Origin: Terana coerulea
Lineage: Eukaryota > Basidiomycota > Agaricomycetes > Polyporales > Phanerochaetaceae
Length of the DNA stretch: 64,000 nt
Direction: 5' to 3'
Assembly: GCA_024811115.1 (NCBI GenBank)
Contig: JAKOGH010000711.1
Coordinates: forward strand, 62,001-126,000
The notes beneath the pieces are model-generated. The model worked only from the letters and a program-made list of their open reading frames with translations, had not been told where the DNA came from and made no database searches. Position 1 is the stretch's first letter. Every line of letters begins with the position of its first letter. A program made the translations under genes and the position numbers. This document shows, piece by piece, positions 11,002 to 22,915 of this stretch.

Positions 11002-14000
11002 CTAGGTGCTTGGAACCGGGGAGTGCTCCTCGGCGATACGCATGACATCCATGAGCAACAGCTGCTGCTCTGGGGTCAGCGACGTGGTCGCGCGTTGGTA
11101 GTTGCTGCCGTCTTTCATCTGGAAGTCTGAGAATATAACCGACGGTCAGAAATACATCGGAGAAATACAAGGGTCATAGCGCACTGGTCAAAGCCTGCTT
11201 GAACGACAAGTAGGGATCTACGGTGTCGAGGGGGCTGATGTAGCCGAGCTCCTCGTCAATCTCGGTGTCATCATCCGAGAAGTCAGATACATCCTCTCCC
11301 TCGTCTTGCTTCTGGGATTTTTCCCGAAGTCGAGCTCCCTGGCGAGACTCGTCAATAAGAAGCAGCTTAGGTGCTAAGCGCCTACGTACCTCGTTCGCCA
11401 ACATCTCGATGTAAGCAGAGTCAGAATCCCAGACATCCTCTGTAAGCAATGTGTTTAGACTGTGTTAATAGACCGGAAAGGCAGGATACACACCCTCTTC
11501 GTCGCCGAGGTTCAGCAAGCCGTCATCGAATTCGCCATCTGAATCGGTGTCAGCCTGGAAAGCTGCCTCGAGCTCTTTGCGCGCTGCCAGGGAAATTAGT
11601 ATCAATTCACCCACATCTTGCACGGGAACTCACCTTCAACAGCCTTGGGAAGATCCTGGAAAACCTTCAGGGCGCCAGAGACGATCTGCGGCCAACCCTC
11701 CCTGACGCTTTCGGGTACAGCAGACGGCTCCATCTCCAGCAGTGCACACAGCGCCATGATGCTCAGCTTCTTGTCGTGCACACGTGGGAGGCGATTCTCG
11801 GTGTTGATCGCCTCGAACCACTTGTCGAAGAACGTACGGGCTGTGCCCGGGCGGACGGCCTCCATGATGTGCAAGGCGGCCGCCGGGTTGTAAAGCACGC
11901 TGTTGATGAGGACCTCGAGATTCGCCAGGCGGAGTGAGGTAGTGTTGATGCTGTCCATGAGGTTGAGGGCGGTGGTGATGACGGTTTGCAGGCCCTACGG
12001 GAGTGCATCAGACTAAGCTCAAAATGTCTTGAAACTCGGAAGGCTCACCTCATCGAAGTTGCCACGGAGGTTAAGGAAAAGAGATTCAGCGAGCTTGCAG
12101 CCGTTTACAGCGTCGTTCTCGCCGAGGTGATCACTGGTCACCGAGGTAGTGTAGATGTCGAGCGCCATTTGCCTGTAGTCTGAGCGGGTCTTGAAGACAT
12201 CGCTGCCGAAGGAGACGAAGTTATCAAGGGAAGGCAACATTTCTGTCATTGCAGGTCAACATGTGTCCCCGCGTACATTTGCACAAGAGCTCACCATCAA
12301 GGAAGTCAACCGCATCCGATTTGAACAGACGGTATGTCAGCTCGAAGACTGGCCACATGTTGGGAGCAATAGTTCGCAGCTTGAATGTCAGACTATCAAC
12401 CAGTTCATACATGTTGTCGAACAGGTCTGCGTAGTGTCTCCGGTCAGTGTGTTGCAAGAAAACATCGCGATGCACGTTTGCACGCACCAAGCAACTTGTT
12501 CTCCAGGGTAAGAACGATGATAGGGATAACAATTTCTTGGAGCTGGGCCAAAATTTCGGGCGAGGAATCGACTGATGCGACAACCTGTCCACTGACACGT
12601 TAGAAATGGACTAGCTCCCAAACCGCTGACACGTACGGTGGTGATAGTCTTCGCAACACCCATAGCGGCAAAGACCTTATCTTCACTGTTGTCATCAACA
12701 AGCGAATCCAACTCGACGGTCTTATTGGAGGTATCCTCAGCAGCAATGCTTTCCCTCGCAAGGCGCGTGTAGGTCTCGCACTTCAGGAGCAGAATTAGCG
12801 CCCATTAACACGCGTGTGAGGGAGGATGCGTACGAGACGAGCCGTGAGGTCGGCAGCCACGGGAAGCAACTCAGTCTGGTAACAGTCGACCATAGTCTCC
12901 ATACAGCTATTCAAGATATCCAAGTCGGTCTCCTCTGAGAGCTTCAGGAGCGCTAGAATCATCTACGTCAGACCCCCGCAGTCGGATAGAAACATCCTGA
13001 ACTCACTTTGGATGACCTTGCCAACCTGTGGCGCAACGGCGTCCTTGACTGTTTCATGGCCGTCAGCAATGCACGGTGGAAGTGACAGAGGGCGTCGGCG
13101 GCATACCGGATTCATGGTTGGTGACCATCTCGGTGAGGGCGAGAGCAGCATGTACGCGAACGGGCAGCTCAGGATCGTCGAGACACGCGGCGACGGCAGT
13201 GAAGTGAGATCGCAAGTGCTGCACGTGCCCCGCATTTGATTAGCGAACGTATCCAGGGCGCGAAGGTTGACACGAGGCTACGCACCTGGTCATTCGTCCA
13301 CTTCAAGCCGGACTTCTCCACGGTTCCGAGCACTTCGCAGGCCTGGGTGAGGACGAATAAAGTCAGCATCACGTAACGCGCTGGAATACAATAGGCACTG
13401 ACGATGGCACGCATGTACGGCTCAGCGCTGGTGAACTCAGGGAGGACATGCTGCAGCAGGAACTGTTCCATGTTGTTCTTTACGTCTGGATGCCGCATGA
13501 TGAAGTGTCCCAGGGCGGCTGTCATGTTCAGAGCTCCGAACCGTTGGGGAGCAGCGGCCTTTCTGTGAAACGGATCAGTATAATATCCAGTTTGCAAATG
13601 GCACATACGCACGAGCCCAACACGCGGTTGATGAAGCCAAGAATTGGCATAAACGCAACTTTCGTGCGATTGCTGGCGAGCGAAAGGAGGAAGGAAGTGG
13701 CCGCGGAAACGGGCGTATCGAATGCCTCGAACTCATCTGGAGGAGGTTTGAGTCAAGTGGTATTATCGGGCAGATAATTGAGCACGCACCGACGGAGATG
13801 CGCAGGTACTCGATAGGGTCCGACTCCCACTGCTCCTGCTTGGCAGCATTGAAGCAAAGCTGGGGGAAAACGTAAGTCGAGACCAAAGTCTCAAAGTGAG
13901 GCTTGAGCATGGTCCAGGTAGTCTTGGGCTTCACACTGCCCAATAATTTCAGATGAGAATTTGACTCCGCGTAGATGACGATGTACTCACCATTCAGTGA

Positions 14001-15180
14001 AGAATGTGAAGATCTGGTACTGGCACTTCTTGGACAGCCAGGCCTGGCCAGAGACAACGAGCTCAACCTGCTGCAAGTAAATCTTGAAGATCTCGGGCGC
14101 GAAGGTGGTGACGAAGTGCTGGGCGAAAGCACTGTAGTGTTCCTTCATCGAGCTTGGGAGCTGCGAAGGGTTCCCGAAGCGGTTGAACAGCCGACCAAGG
14201 ATGCCGTAGGCCCATTTCTTTGCTTTCCACCACTCGCTACGTTCACGGTCGTCCTCATCCTCAGGTACCGCCTCTTTCGGGATCTGCAAGTTGACGACCT
14301 GGAACAAGAGACGACCCCATGGCACCAGACTCTCCGCACTTTGCTGATGGGGGCTGAGGTGAAGAATGATGCTGGTCTTGTACGTCTTCAGAATGAGGTG
14401 AAGCATGAGAGGGATTTCCTGGCTGGCATTGGCGGGTGGCGTGGACAGAAGCTGAGAGGCAATGTTGACGAGGGTGGGGAAGAGCTGTGCGACGAGTTCA
14501 GGGAGAATATCCACAGTCTGGCGGAATCTACGACGGGGTCATGAGCTGCGTAGAGGGATGGTGTCGTCCAGGGATCACACGCACCGGAAAGCCCTGACCA
14601 GCTCCAGAGACGCAAAACAGCCTGCCACAACCTCGCGAATCTCACTGCTTCCGAGTAGCCGCTTCACGTCGTCCAACAGTGACGGCCACTGCTCGGGGAA
14701 ATCGTGTGCGACGATATTTTTGAGGGTGCTTGCAAGCTGGACGGTGATACTTCTCGAAGGTGACACCGACAAGAGCTGGAGAATGGAAGTTTTGAGGGCA
14801 GCGCGGTCAGATACAGGAATGGGGATCTGGTCGGGGCGAGGACTGGCGGGGTCGACGTAATACGAAGTATACACCCTGTTCTTGAGATACACTGCGCCAG
14901 CTTGACGAGTGGCTCTGAAAATCGTCTGAGTGAAGAAAAACGCGGTTTGCGGCAGATTACACGTACAGCTCGACGTTATCGTTGGCGATGATCTGCAGCA
15001 AGGCTGCAATCATACCCTCCTGCGCGCCGAGCTACACAACGTGCACGCCACTGTCAGGATGATCGTTTTATTGCAACTCCGTTAACTCACTTTTCGGATT
15101 TGAAGCTCGCCGCTCTTCTGGACATTGGGGTCAGAGTTGTAGGTCGTGGCAAAGAGGTTCGACAATGTCTGCAAATCCAT
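11002..15180 (-). CDS. importin-7/8-type karyopherin beta (NMD5/SXM1 family)
   Basis: Nuclear import receptor built of HEAT repeats that binds Ran-GTP and carries cargo through nuclear pores. The N terminus (MDLQTLSNLFATTYNSDPNV, then ATRQAGAVYLKNRV) is the importin-beta N-terminal domain. The centre carries helical repeats across many exons, for example EIPLMLHLILKTYKTSI and AAPQRFGALNMTAALGHF. The C terminus has the acidic stretch DVSDFSDDDTEIDEELGY followed by PYLSFKQAL, typical of importin-7/8 and yeast Nmd5/Sxm1. It ends RIAEEHSPVPST at 11002. I count well over ten short introns, and exon edges were not all fixed. Expected length is about 1,040 residues, normal for the family. Which yeast paralogue it matches cannot be decided. 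No frame break was noticed. Confidence 0.88.
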
Positions 15181-15769
15181 CTTGCTCTGGGGTAAAGGTC
15201 GGTGTCAGCGAATATGAGCAGCAGTGCCCAGCACTCGGAGACTTACAGTGTTTTGAATACAATGAAGAAACAGAGAGAGGGGGGTATCGAGAGGAGAAGG
15301 GGAGAGGCAGGAGGCAACCAAAAATTTCGAACGCGAGTTGAACAGCCCAAGCAATAATTTCTGCGCGTGGCCTTTTAGGACGTGATGGCTGACATAAACA
15401 CGATTACCATCGTATTCAGTTGGCGTCTAAGGACCTTGGACCTGCAGCAGGCCTGCAGGCTTGTGTATGTGCCGCGGCGGCGTAGTACTGCTACAGCTGC
15501 TAGAAACATACGTGATAATTACTCTACGCACAGCACATTTACAGCCATTACAACTACTAGCGGTATCATGAATTCATATCGGTCTGCGGAATTGATGTGT
15601 ATCTGAATATCCTAACTACACGAATGCTGCCGTGCAAGCACCATCCACAGACGCTTCCCAAAACGATGCATCCACGCCCTCATATTACGTACCGTACATG
15701 GCTGTCAGATCCTCAATGAGTTTGGTGGAGGTATAGAGCTGATTGAATTATGGGTGCTTCCAGGACTTT
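15181..15769. other. intergenic, promoter of the karyopherin
   Basis: About 590 bp between the karyopherin start and the 3' end of the Dsc3-like gene, both on the minus strand. A small plus-strand frame at 15382-15606 has no recognisable content. I see no RNA gene. Confidence 0.45.
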
Positions 15770-16861
15770 TCACGGAGAAGTCAGTAGATAGGTCCACAGC
15801 CCGAACACCAGGTTCATCATGAATCCAAATAGGATCCCTATCTGCATACGTTTTCTAGAGCCGATATTTAGCATTTAGATGAAATGCAATGAAGTACGGC
15901 GCTTACGAGAATATCGAACGGATGACAGCGTCGTGTTCGGATCCGTCTTCCCAGAATACTGCGGGCTTAGTCTCATGGAAGAAGAAAAACGGCGTTAAAG
16001 GAAAGAAGAAACCAAGGACAACGCCTTTCAGAATCAATGTCCGAGTAGACGTCTGAGACAGCGAGGCCGAATCATGGTTGTCCATGGAGTCAATCCACTG
16101 CTCCTCAAGCGCGCGGACATGCTCGTTCACTGCGTAGATCCGTTAGCGAAGTGGGGGGAAAAGGCTAGGATTGCACTCGCTATCTTCCTCATTAGAGAAT
16201 TCTTGCTCAAGATAGTCGCTGGACGAGCTGGCATGGAATTGTGAGCGGATATTGGCGATGTCCTCCGGCGAGAAACCTGCTGTCGCAAGCCTGTCAAACC
16301 CTCTTAGAGGCTTAAGTTGCGCTTTCTGAATAGAAATAAAAGTTAAATACGAGAATAACATCAGCCACATAGTGCACACCTGTGGCTTGGTGTCCTCCTC
16401 TTCTCCAGGCTCCATCCGCGGCCCTACCGAGCAATGTACCCAGATGGTAGAGGTGGCGGTCGGAGTGCTCGGAGACAGCTGTTCAGCTTGCTCATTACTT
16501 GAGGTAGCACGCCGTTGTCGTTCTTCCAGCGACTCAAGCCACGAGAATAGGTAAGTCCCATCGGTCAGCAAGCGACCAGCGTGTATGAGCCGCAGGCGGC
16601 GTTCGCTGAGTTGAGGGCAGAGCTCCCTAATCTGCCAGTTCCTCAGCAGTTGTCTCAGGACACAGTAGGCTATGCAACACGTACCTTCCGCTTCACATCC
16701 CGCACCGCGTCCTTCACCGCTATCTGCAGACTCAAGTCTTCGATACCCTCTGTGAAACGTATCACAAGAGGCTTGGTCTTGACTTGCTTCTCGCTGGCTT
16801 CATCTTCGTGCTCAAGCGAATCGGCAGCTCTTTGCTTTCCCTTGGCCTTCGCGCTAAGCAT
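15770..16861 (-). CDS. dsc3: Dsc3-like Golgi E3 ligase subunit (ubiquitin-like domain, DUF2407)
   Basis: Subunit of the Golgi Dsc ubiquitin-ligase complex, which in fission yeast and other fungi cleaves SREBP and degrades membrane proteins. After a short basic leader, KPLVIRFTEGIEDLSLQIAV begins a ubiquitin-like fold. It continues after an intron with KIRELCPQLSERRLRLIHAG and LLTDGTYLFSW. A linker rich in S/T and acidic residues follows, then AGFSPEDIANIRSQF and RALEEQWIDSMD, which belong to the DUF2407 C-terminal domain. Two membrane segments close the protein: LKGVVLGFFFPLTPFFFF and ILFGFMMNLVFGLWTYLL. The end, LLTSP followed by TGA at 15770, is reached after a last short exon. No catalytic RING is present, as expected for this subunit. 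Confidence rests on domain order, as no search was run. Confidence 0.8.
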
Positions 16862-17745
16862 TTTGTTGAGGAGAACTTCAGGTTTGCAGGGACGAGTAGA
16901 GGTGATGGTCGCGCCGTGTGTCTAGTCCTGTCTAGTCGGGGTCCGGGGCGGATGATGTGGCGGATCAAATGATTAACGCCCATGAAATCCACGGTCCGGT
17001 AGAGCAAGGTTCCTTTGACTCTAACTCTTGCTTCACTCAGCAACATCTCGAATACCTCTACCACCGTAATCAGCTTCACACCGTTGCTCTCATTGAAAAT
17101 TGCAAGCGATGGATGTTGCAACGGCGTACAGCCGGCCCAAACTCCCCAGAATGCCCGCTGTTTTGTCGGAAGCGGACTGTTCCCTTACAATTTTAGTGCG
17201 AACTTCGACGAGAGGCGGCTGCCGTGCGAGTGGCCATCGCCTGAGTTGGTTACATGTGCTACTCTACAACCTTCTTAATGGTCAGGCGTGGAGCTGAAAG
17301 ACCGGGTAGAAGAACATCGGACAAGATGGGAACACGCCAGTGTGCTGTTCAACACAGTTACTTGGAGTTTGTAACCTTCTTCGGTGTGAGTTACCCACCC
17401 AATTCTGGATGATACGTGGTGAGCGCCCCAGATCCTTACCGTGCTTGATGCTCACTGGCTTCCAGATTACCGACCCTCATTGACGGGCGATTGAGAGGGC
17501 GTGCTCTCACTAAGTGTGCGGCGTTCGGAACAAGAGGTATCAATGCCACTAAACATACGCACTTCCCGTGATGTATTCAGAGCACCCGAAACACTATTGT
17601 GCCTAGCCTCGACAGTGTACTTAATCTCTAACAGGTGCTGCAGCTCTTCAACTACCAGCCTCTCGGGAAGCGAAGGTATGTGAGCACAGCCTGCAACTTC
17701 AGACATTGCCCATTCAGACTAGATGAACAGTGACGTAATAGAAGA
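16862..17745. other. intergenic before the hydrolase array
   Basis: About 880 bp. I see no gene. A segment near 17440-17480 (cgtgcttgatgctcactggc...) resembles one at 21968-22000 just before the fossil hydrolase, which suggests that the leaders of array members 1 and 3 share origin. Confidence 0.4.
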
Positions 17746-18951
17746 ATGCCAATAGCTCTGATTGACAAGAAGGGTACGGAAATCTTCTATGAAGACACCG
17801 GTGCACCCGAAGGAGTCGTCGACTATACGACGATACTCCTCGTTCATGGTCTTGTCATTCATGGAGGTATGTGTTGCCCTAACTCCACCTTCTCCTGACT
17901 CTAATGTCGCCCTTATCAAGTGATATTCCGGCCCATGCTGCGATATGCCTCGAAATATGGCGTCCGCATTGTAACAATGAACCTGCGAGACCACCCTGGC
18001 AGCACCTTGTATACCGATGAAGAGCTTGCGGAACTCGTGGATCCGGATGTTGAGATTCAGGCTTTCGCCGTACGCCGCCTGGGACGCGAAATTGCACAGT
18101 TTATGGTTTATGTGTGCGAGACTCATGGCATCCCGGAAATGAAGGCATCTACAGACTGCACTACGGGTGGTATGTTGTTGGTGCCATGGTCGATGGCTAG
18201 CATCGGGTTTCTGTCGATCTTTGGCGACCCACTCACCGTCGATTCTAAAACAAAGTCTACACTGGAACGATACCTACGTAAGGTCATCATGCACGGTGGG
18301 TAACTCAGTCGACCTTGTGAGGTGTTTTTTTTCAACATGATGTCGGGCGCAGATCCACCTTGTATTGTATACGGCGTTTGTCCCGACCTGGGATTGCCAT
18401 ATCCCCTGCGGGACCCGACTATCCCGCCTGAGAGTAAAGGACCTGCCTTCATGGGCTGGGTATCATCGTATTTCGCACCTATACCCACTCTCAGCAACAT
18501 CACACCGGAAACGCTCCGCGTTAGTCTAGCGGCGCCGGACGTCATTCCGACACTCTTCCGGTTAAGCTCAGAGGAGCTTGCAGCCCTCATCCAACCCTCA
18601 GTTGTGGGCCGCTCCTCCGCAATACTGGATGTCGCGGAGGAGATATTGCTGCGTAACACCCGCAGAACGTTCTTGGACGCAGATGCTTTTCCTCCCTAAT
18701 GTTGAAGTCCTGAACTTGTGGTGCAATCGCTCGACTTGGCTCTGTGCATGGGCGGCTCGGTTCCTGGATGAACTACTCAAGGAAAACCTCCGGGATGGCC
18801 AGCGTGCACGCAAGACCTCTGTATTCATTGTCAAGAACGCAAATCATTTTGTGAGTTTTTCGCCCATGGGCTAGTCACGTATTAACCTGGAGTCTAGTAT
18901 CACTGGGATGAACCGGAGAGTATGGTAAAGCTGCTTGTAGAAAACGCGTGA
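17746..18951 (+). CDS. tandem alpha/beta hydrolase, copy 1 (one frame break)
   Basis: First member of a tandem array of about 347-residue alpha/beta hydrolases. Exons are 17746-17866, 17921-18295, 18353 to about 18855, and a last short exon ending at 18951. DYTTILLVHGLVIHG supplies the oxyanion HG, and MNLRDHPGSTLYT follows. The nucleophile elbow is LVPWSMAS, so the usual G-x-S-x-G glycines are replaced by P and A. EVLNLWCNRS precedes the acid region. NANHF, then YHWDEPESM across an intron, holds the catalytic His. A run of four T at 18687-18690, where copies 2 and 4 have a frame needing one less base, throws the reading frame to an early stop. All the rest is conserved. Either an assembly error or early decay. 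Intron positions match the other copies, which shows common descent. Confidence 0.75.
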
Positions 18952-20012
18952 AGCCAAGTTATTCTCTTTGTTCCTTCCTATGGCGTAGCCCTCTTCGTCG
19001 TATGTTCTCTATTATTTGTCCGGAGCCATTCATTGCCATGAGAGGTTCTGCATGATAGCCTGAAGTAGGCAATCGTATAAGGTTCCCTAGAACCATATCT
19101 AGTTCGCACGCGGAGCGGCGTGTAGGACAATGAGGATGACGTTCGTACTTCGCACTACTGATTCGTGCACAATAGACTTCGATGGCTGGCGCAAGACAGC
19201 TGGTGGCTGAGACGTCTCAATGTTTCTGTCAAGAAACTCGCTGCACCGTCGCGTCGAAGATTTGTTGGATGAACAGCAGCGCTGCTCTCGTGCATGTGGA
19301 AGATATTCGCCAGGGCCAAGACATACATTGTCTCTCGCGGCATATTACTGCTGGTACGTAAATTGCGGCAATACATTTGCTTGCGAATGTCCTAACTAGC
19401 AGAACTTTAAGCCAGTCTAGCCTCGTTGCACTGCACAGACAGCTGTCTGGACCAGTCCTAAAGGGAATGCTTGGAGAATGCGCGCTCGATCGCGACGTAC
19501 CTGTGTGTAAGTAACGGCGATCCTTCTAAATGGCACGAGGGTTTGAAGTACGTTACCCATGCGTCTAAGTTTGATGCAATGAAGGTGCCTTCGCATACAA
19601 TCCACTTTCCCTCTGATGACATAACAGCCCTTCCGAATACCCCGCCCTCGCTGCCAGGCATGTTGCGATACGGGCTTGCGGAGAAGTTGCGCTGAGTAAA
19701 GCTCAGGGTAAATATCGTTCGCTGAACTTTCCCCATGGTTTCGGTCATCTTCCAGGCACGAGCGGTTTCCGCGACTGAACGCTCTCCATCTCTCTTCAGT
19801 GCTACCGGTCCGTAGCTTGCATCGAGTCGCAATGGAAGTGTGCTGCATATGCAGTGGCGGGGAAAGCGTGGTAAGTGAGGCCTTATTCACCCACGGTTGG
19901 CGAACACATTTTTCTGGCATATAATGCGCCAGGCAAGCACTATGCCCTCTCATCGGGCCTCTAGCACTCAACATCTACTTCTCGGATTTTTTGTATATCG
20001 CAGCTATCATAC
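18952..20012. repeat. duplicated spacer between hydrolase copies (unit A)
   Basis: Intergenic spacer with patchy similarity to the spacer before copy 4 (about 22960-23900). Shared blocks in the same order include cgcact..tgattc near 19154, a block around 19468-19520 (gcgcgctcgat...gtaagt...cgg) and the 15-mer gactgaacgctctcc near 19775. On the minus strand, these give related peptides in both spacers (SPLLTHRYVAIERAFS here). That could be the remnant of an old minus-strand gene carried along with the duplication. No intact gene is claimed. Confidence 0.45.
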
Positions 20013-21242
20013 ATGCCTACGGCTCAGATCGACGAAAAGGGGACCGAGATATATTACGAAGACTCCGGGGCTCCGGAGGGAATAGCAGACTATACTACCT
20101 TACTCTTAATCCATGGCTTCGCCTTTCATAGTGGTAAGTGCCTAACACAGCAAATTGTACTATGGCATATGCTGTTCGGTGCTAACGGAAGGTCTCATAT
20201 GGTAGCCATATTTCGCCGCATGCTTCCTCACGCATCGAAATACGGGATTCGCCTTGTTAGTATGAACCTCCGCGATCACCCAGACTCAACTGCATACACC
20301 GACGAAGAGCTATCGGATTTCAAAAACCCGGACGTAGACGTCCAAGCTTCAGGGGTTCGTCGCCTGGGACGAGAGGTTGCGCAGTTCATAGCGCGTTTCT
20401 GCACGACGGAGGACATTCCGGTTATCACAACGACCGGCGAAACTGCAACCGGCGGGCTCGTCCTTGTGCCGTGGTCGTTGGGGAACATCAGTCTCCTACC
20501 TCTCTTTGGAGACTCGCAGACTCTGACCTCCGAGACAAAGTCTGTTGTCGCAAGCTACTTGCGCAGGAGTGATCATGTATGGTGAGCCCAAATTTATATT
20601 CCAAGGGTATGGATGTAATCTGAAGGCGATGTGTGTCTAGATACGCCATCCTTCGCACTCGGAAGTTATCCTCAGGTAGGACGAATGGATCCATACCAAG
20701 ACCCGAACGTCCCCGTCGATGAGAAAGGACCTACATTTATCGACTGGGTATTGACCTTCTATGAGCCCGTACCAACCTTGCAGGACATGACGCTTCAGAA
20801 CATTCCACACTTCACGGCGTCTCAGAAACCTGCACCTTCGTTACTCGAACTTCCGTCGAAAGAGCGGCAAGATCTCGTTTGGCCGCCTGTTCTTACTCGC
20901 TTCGGTACCATCTTGAAGACTTCGAACGATATACGTGTCCAGAGCACTCGGCGCACCTTCCTCGACGCCGACGTCTTCCTCCCCGACGTCGACTTCGTCG
21001 TTCTGTGGTGCAACCGCTCTGTTTGGATGTGCATATGGACTGCAAAGTACCTGCAAGCCCTTCTGCAGGAGGAAGTAGATCCGGGGAAGCGTAAGCGAGA
21101 GGTCTCGTTTGTGAAGATTGAGTGGAATCATTTCGTGGGTGCAAATCATACTTGAAAACGCCTGTTTACTCTGACGTGGATCACGCAGTACCATTGGGAC
21201 AAACCTGAGAGCATGACTCGGCTGCTATCGGAGCTGCTTTGA
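20013..21242 (+). CDS. tandem alpha/beta hydrolase, copy 2 (one frame break)
   Basis: Second array member. It starts MPTAQIDEKGTEIYYEDSG and has the same four-exon layout as copy 4. HGFAFHS gives the oxyanion region. MNLRDHPDSTAYTDEELSDF, the elbow LVPWSLGNISLLPLFG, the late VDFVVLWCNRS and the final NHF, then YHWDKPESM, follow the family order. At the end of exon 2 (20561-20570, gcgcaggagt) there is one base more than in copies 1 and 4, so the LRRVIMY-type segment is lost from frame before the donor. If that base is an error, the gene is intact and ends at 21242. Copies 2 and 4 share long peptide stretches and appear closest to each other. Confidence 0.78.
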
Positions 21243-22119
21243 AGCCGCAATGTTCCAATGTCGGAGTCTTCGAGATTTGTACTATGGGCCGTTCACCGAA
21301 GTCGTATTCCTTTCAGGGCCGATATGTTCCCGTGCGTATGTACTCACCACGTCAAATCATCATATCAAGGCTACAGCGCCAGGCAAGGGGCACTTTTACA
21401 CTTCGCTAACTAGTGAGCTTCGAAGTATCCAGCATGCGAATCATGCACGTCCCAATGGCCATCCTTTGCCAGTGGATCTTGAATTCCAGTCAGTAGTCAC
21501 GGTCTCAGCGCTAGCATGCCCGACATTCCCGCACCTTGTCGCCCGAACTGGCATGTAGTCCTCTCTTTTTCTCTTTTTATAATTGGCTACCATCCTTTGT
21601 GCAAAATGCTATGAGCGGGAGGTTCAATGAAGACAGGAGGATTGAGTACATGAGTACGTGGTGGTCACGGTGTCTACTAAGCCGCCGCCGGGGTCCGAAA
21701 GCGGATCAATTGATGGCCGCCTACAAGTCCGCAAAATTTGCGTCCGTCAGAGTCGCTCAGAGTCAAACCACCATCTTAACACCCTGTGGCCTTCGTAACT
21801 CGCTATTTACGAAGAAACATGACCAAAAAGAACTGCGTGTGCGGGACAAATGTCGCCAGTTCTGCGTAGTTATAATTGTCGCCAGTGCAGCTTTCAAGTT
21901 CTTTGGTTCTGCTATTCGCGACCTATTCCAGTGTACCGTGTAAGTGCCTCGACTCCTCACTGGTCACTGTGCTTGATGCTCATGCATTCTCAGATCGCCG
22001 TCTCTATGCATGGGTGACTTGAGGATGTTTCATCACACATATGCACGATGGTCCACTCCGTTCGTCCCTTAGGTGGAGGCTATCCCTGCTACGAGCGGCC
22101 TGTTATTTGCGATGCGGCG
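21243..22119. other. spacer before the fossil hydrolase
   Basis: About 880 bp with no gene I recognise. It probably contains the eroded 5' half of hydrolase copy 3, but I could not align the first exon convincingly. A segment near 21968-22000 resembles the leader of copy 1. Confidence 0.4.
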
Positions 22120-22915
22120 ACTCCATGGCGAACATTCGAGTGCCTATTGATCTTTGGCGGCCTACTAACTATCGACTCAGGGACGAAGTCTACAAATACT
22201 GGGAGGCTATCTGGGTAAGGTCGCCAAGTATGGTAAGTAAACCTTTCAACATCGTGAGGCAGCCCTTTGAGATTGTGCGGGGCACAAAACCGTCTTGTCT
22301 AGTGTGCAGCATCTATACTGATCTGGAGTTACTTACTAGGCTTGATGTCGTATCTCATGCGTGATACGACTATTCTCCTGAAGGCAAAGGGCCCGCATTT
22401 CTAGATTGGGTGTCATCACGCTTCGCACATGAACTCGCACTCTTCGACCTCACACCAGAAACACTCCGCGTCAGCCTGGCGGCGCTGGAGTTAGTGCCGA
22501 CACTCTTCCGCCTTAGCCTATAGAAGCCAGGTACAAGCTTTTGTCGAACCTTCCGTAGTTGGTCGCTCCGCCACAATTCTAGACGTCGCGGAAGAGATCC
22601 TGCCGCGCCACGCCCGTAACATAACGTGGGACATGGACACGTTCCTTACGGATGTTGAGGCGCTGAGTCTGGTGCAGCCGCTCGACTCGGCCTTGCACAT
22701 GGGAGGCACGGTTCCTGGGCAAGCTACCTCGAGACTGGCATCCGAGGGAACCGCGGCACGCAAGACCTTAGTGTTGGGAGTCGAGAATGCCAGATATATG
22801 GTGAGTACAGCCGCCGGTTTCATCAATTCTTCTGCGTGTTAAAATGCAATACAGCATTTTTGGGATGAGCCAGAGCGGATGGCGAAATTACTAGTGGAAA
22901 ATCTTCAACCCAAAT
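22120..22915 (+). pseudogene. fossil alpha/beta hydrolase, copy 3
   Basis: Degenerate copy most similar to copy 1. The aligned pieces are: gatctttggcggcctactaa and the following bases against exon 2 of copy 1; PEGKGPAFLDWVSSRFA and LTPETLRVSLAALE against exon 3; VEPSVVGRSATILDVAEEIL in a shifted frame; and HFWDEPERMAKLLVEN as the last exon. The N-terminal half, including the nucleophile region, is unrecognisable. There are an in-frame stop near 22520 and several frame changes, and the loop between IL and the final exon has diverged. Unlike the other copies this cannot be repaired by one base, so it is a real pseudogene. Confidence 0.8.
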
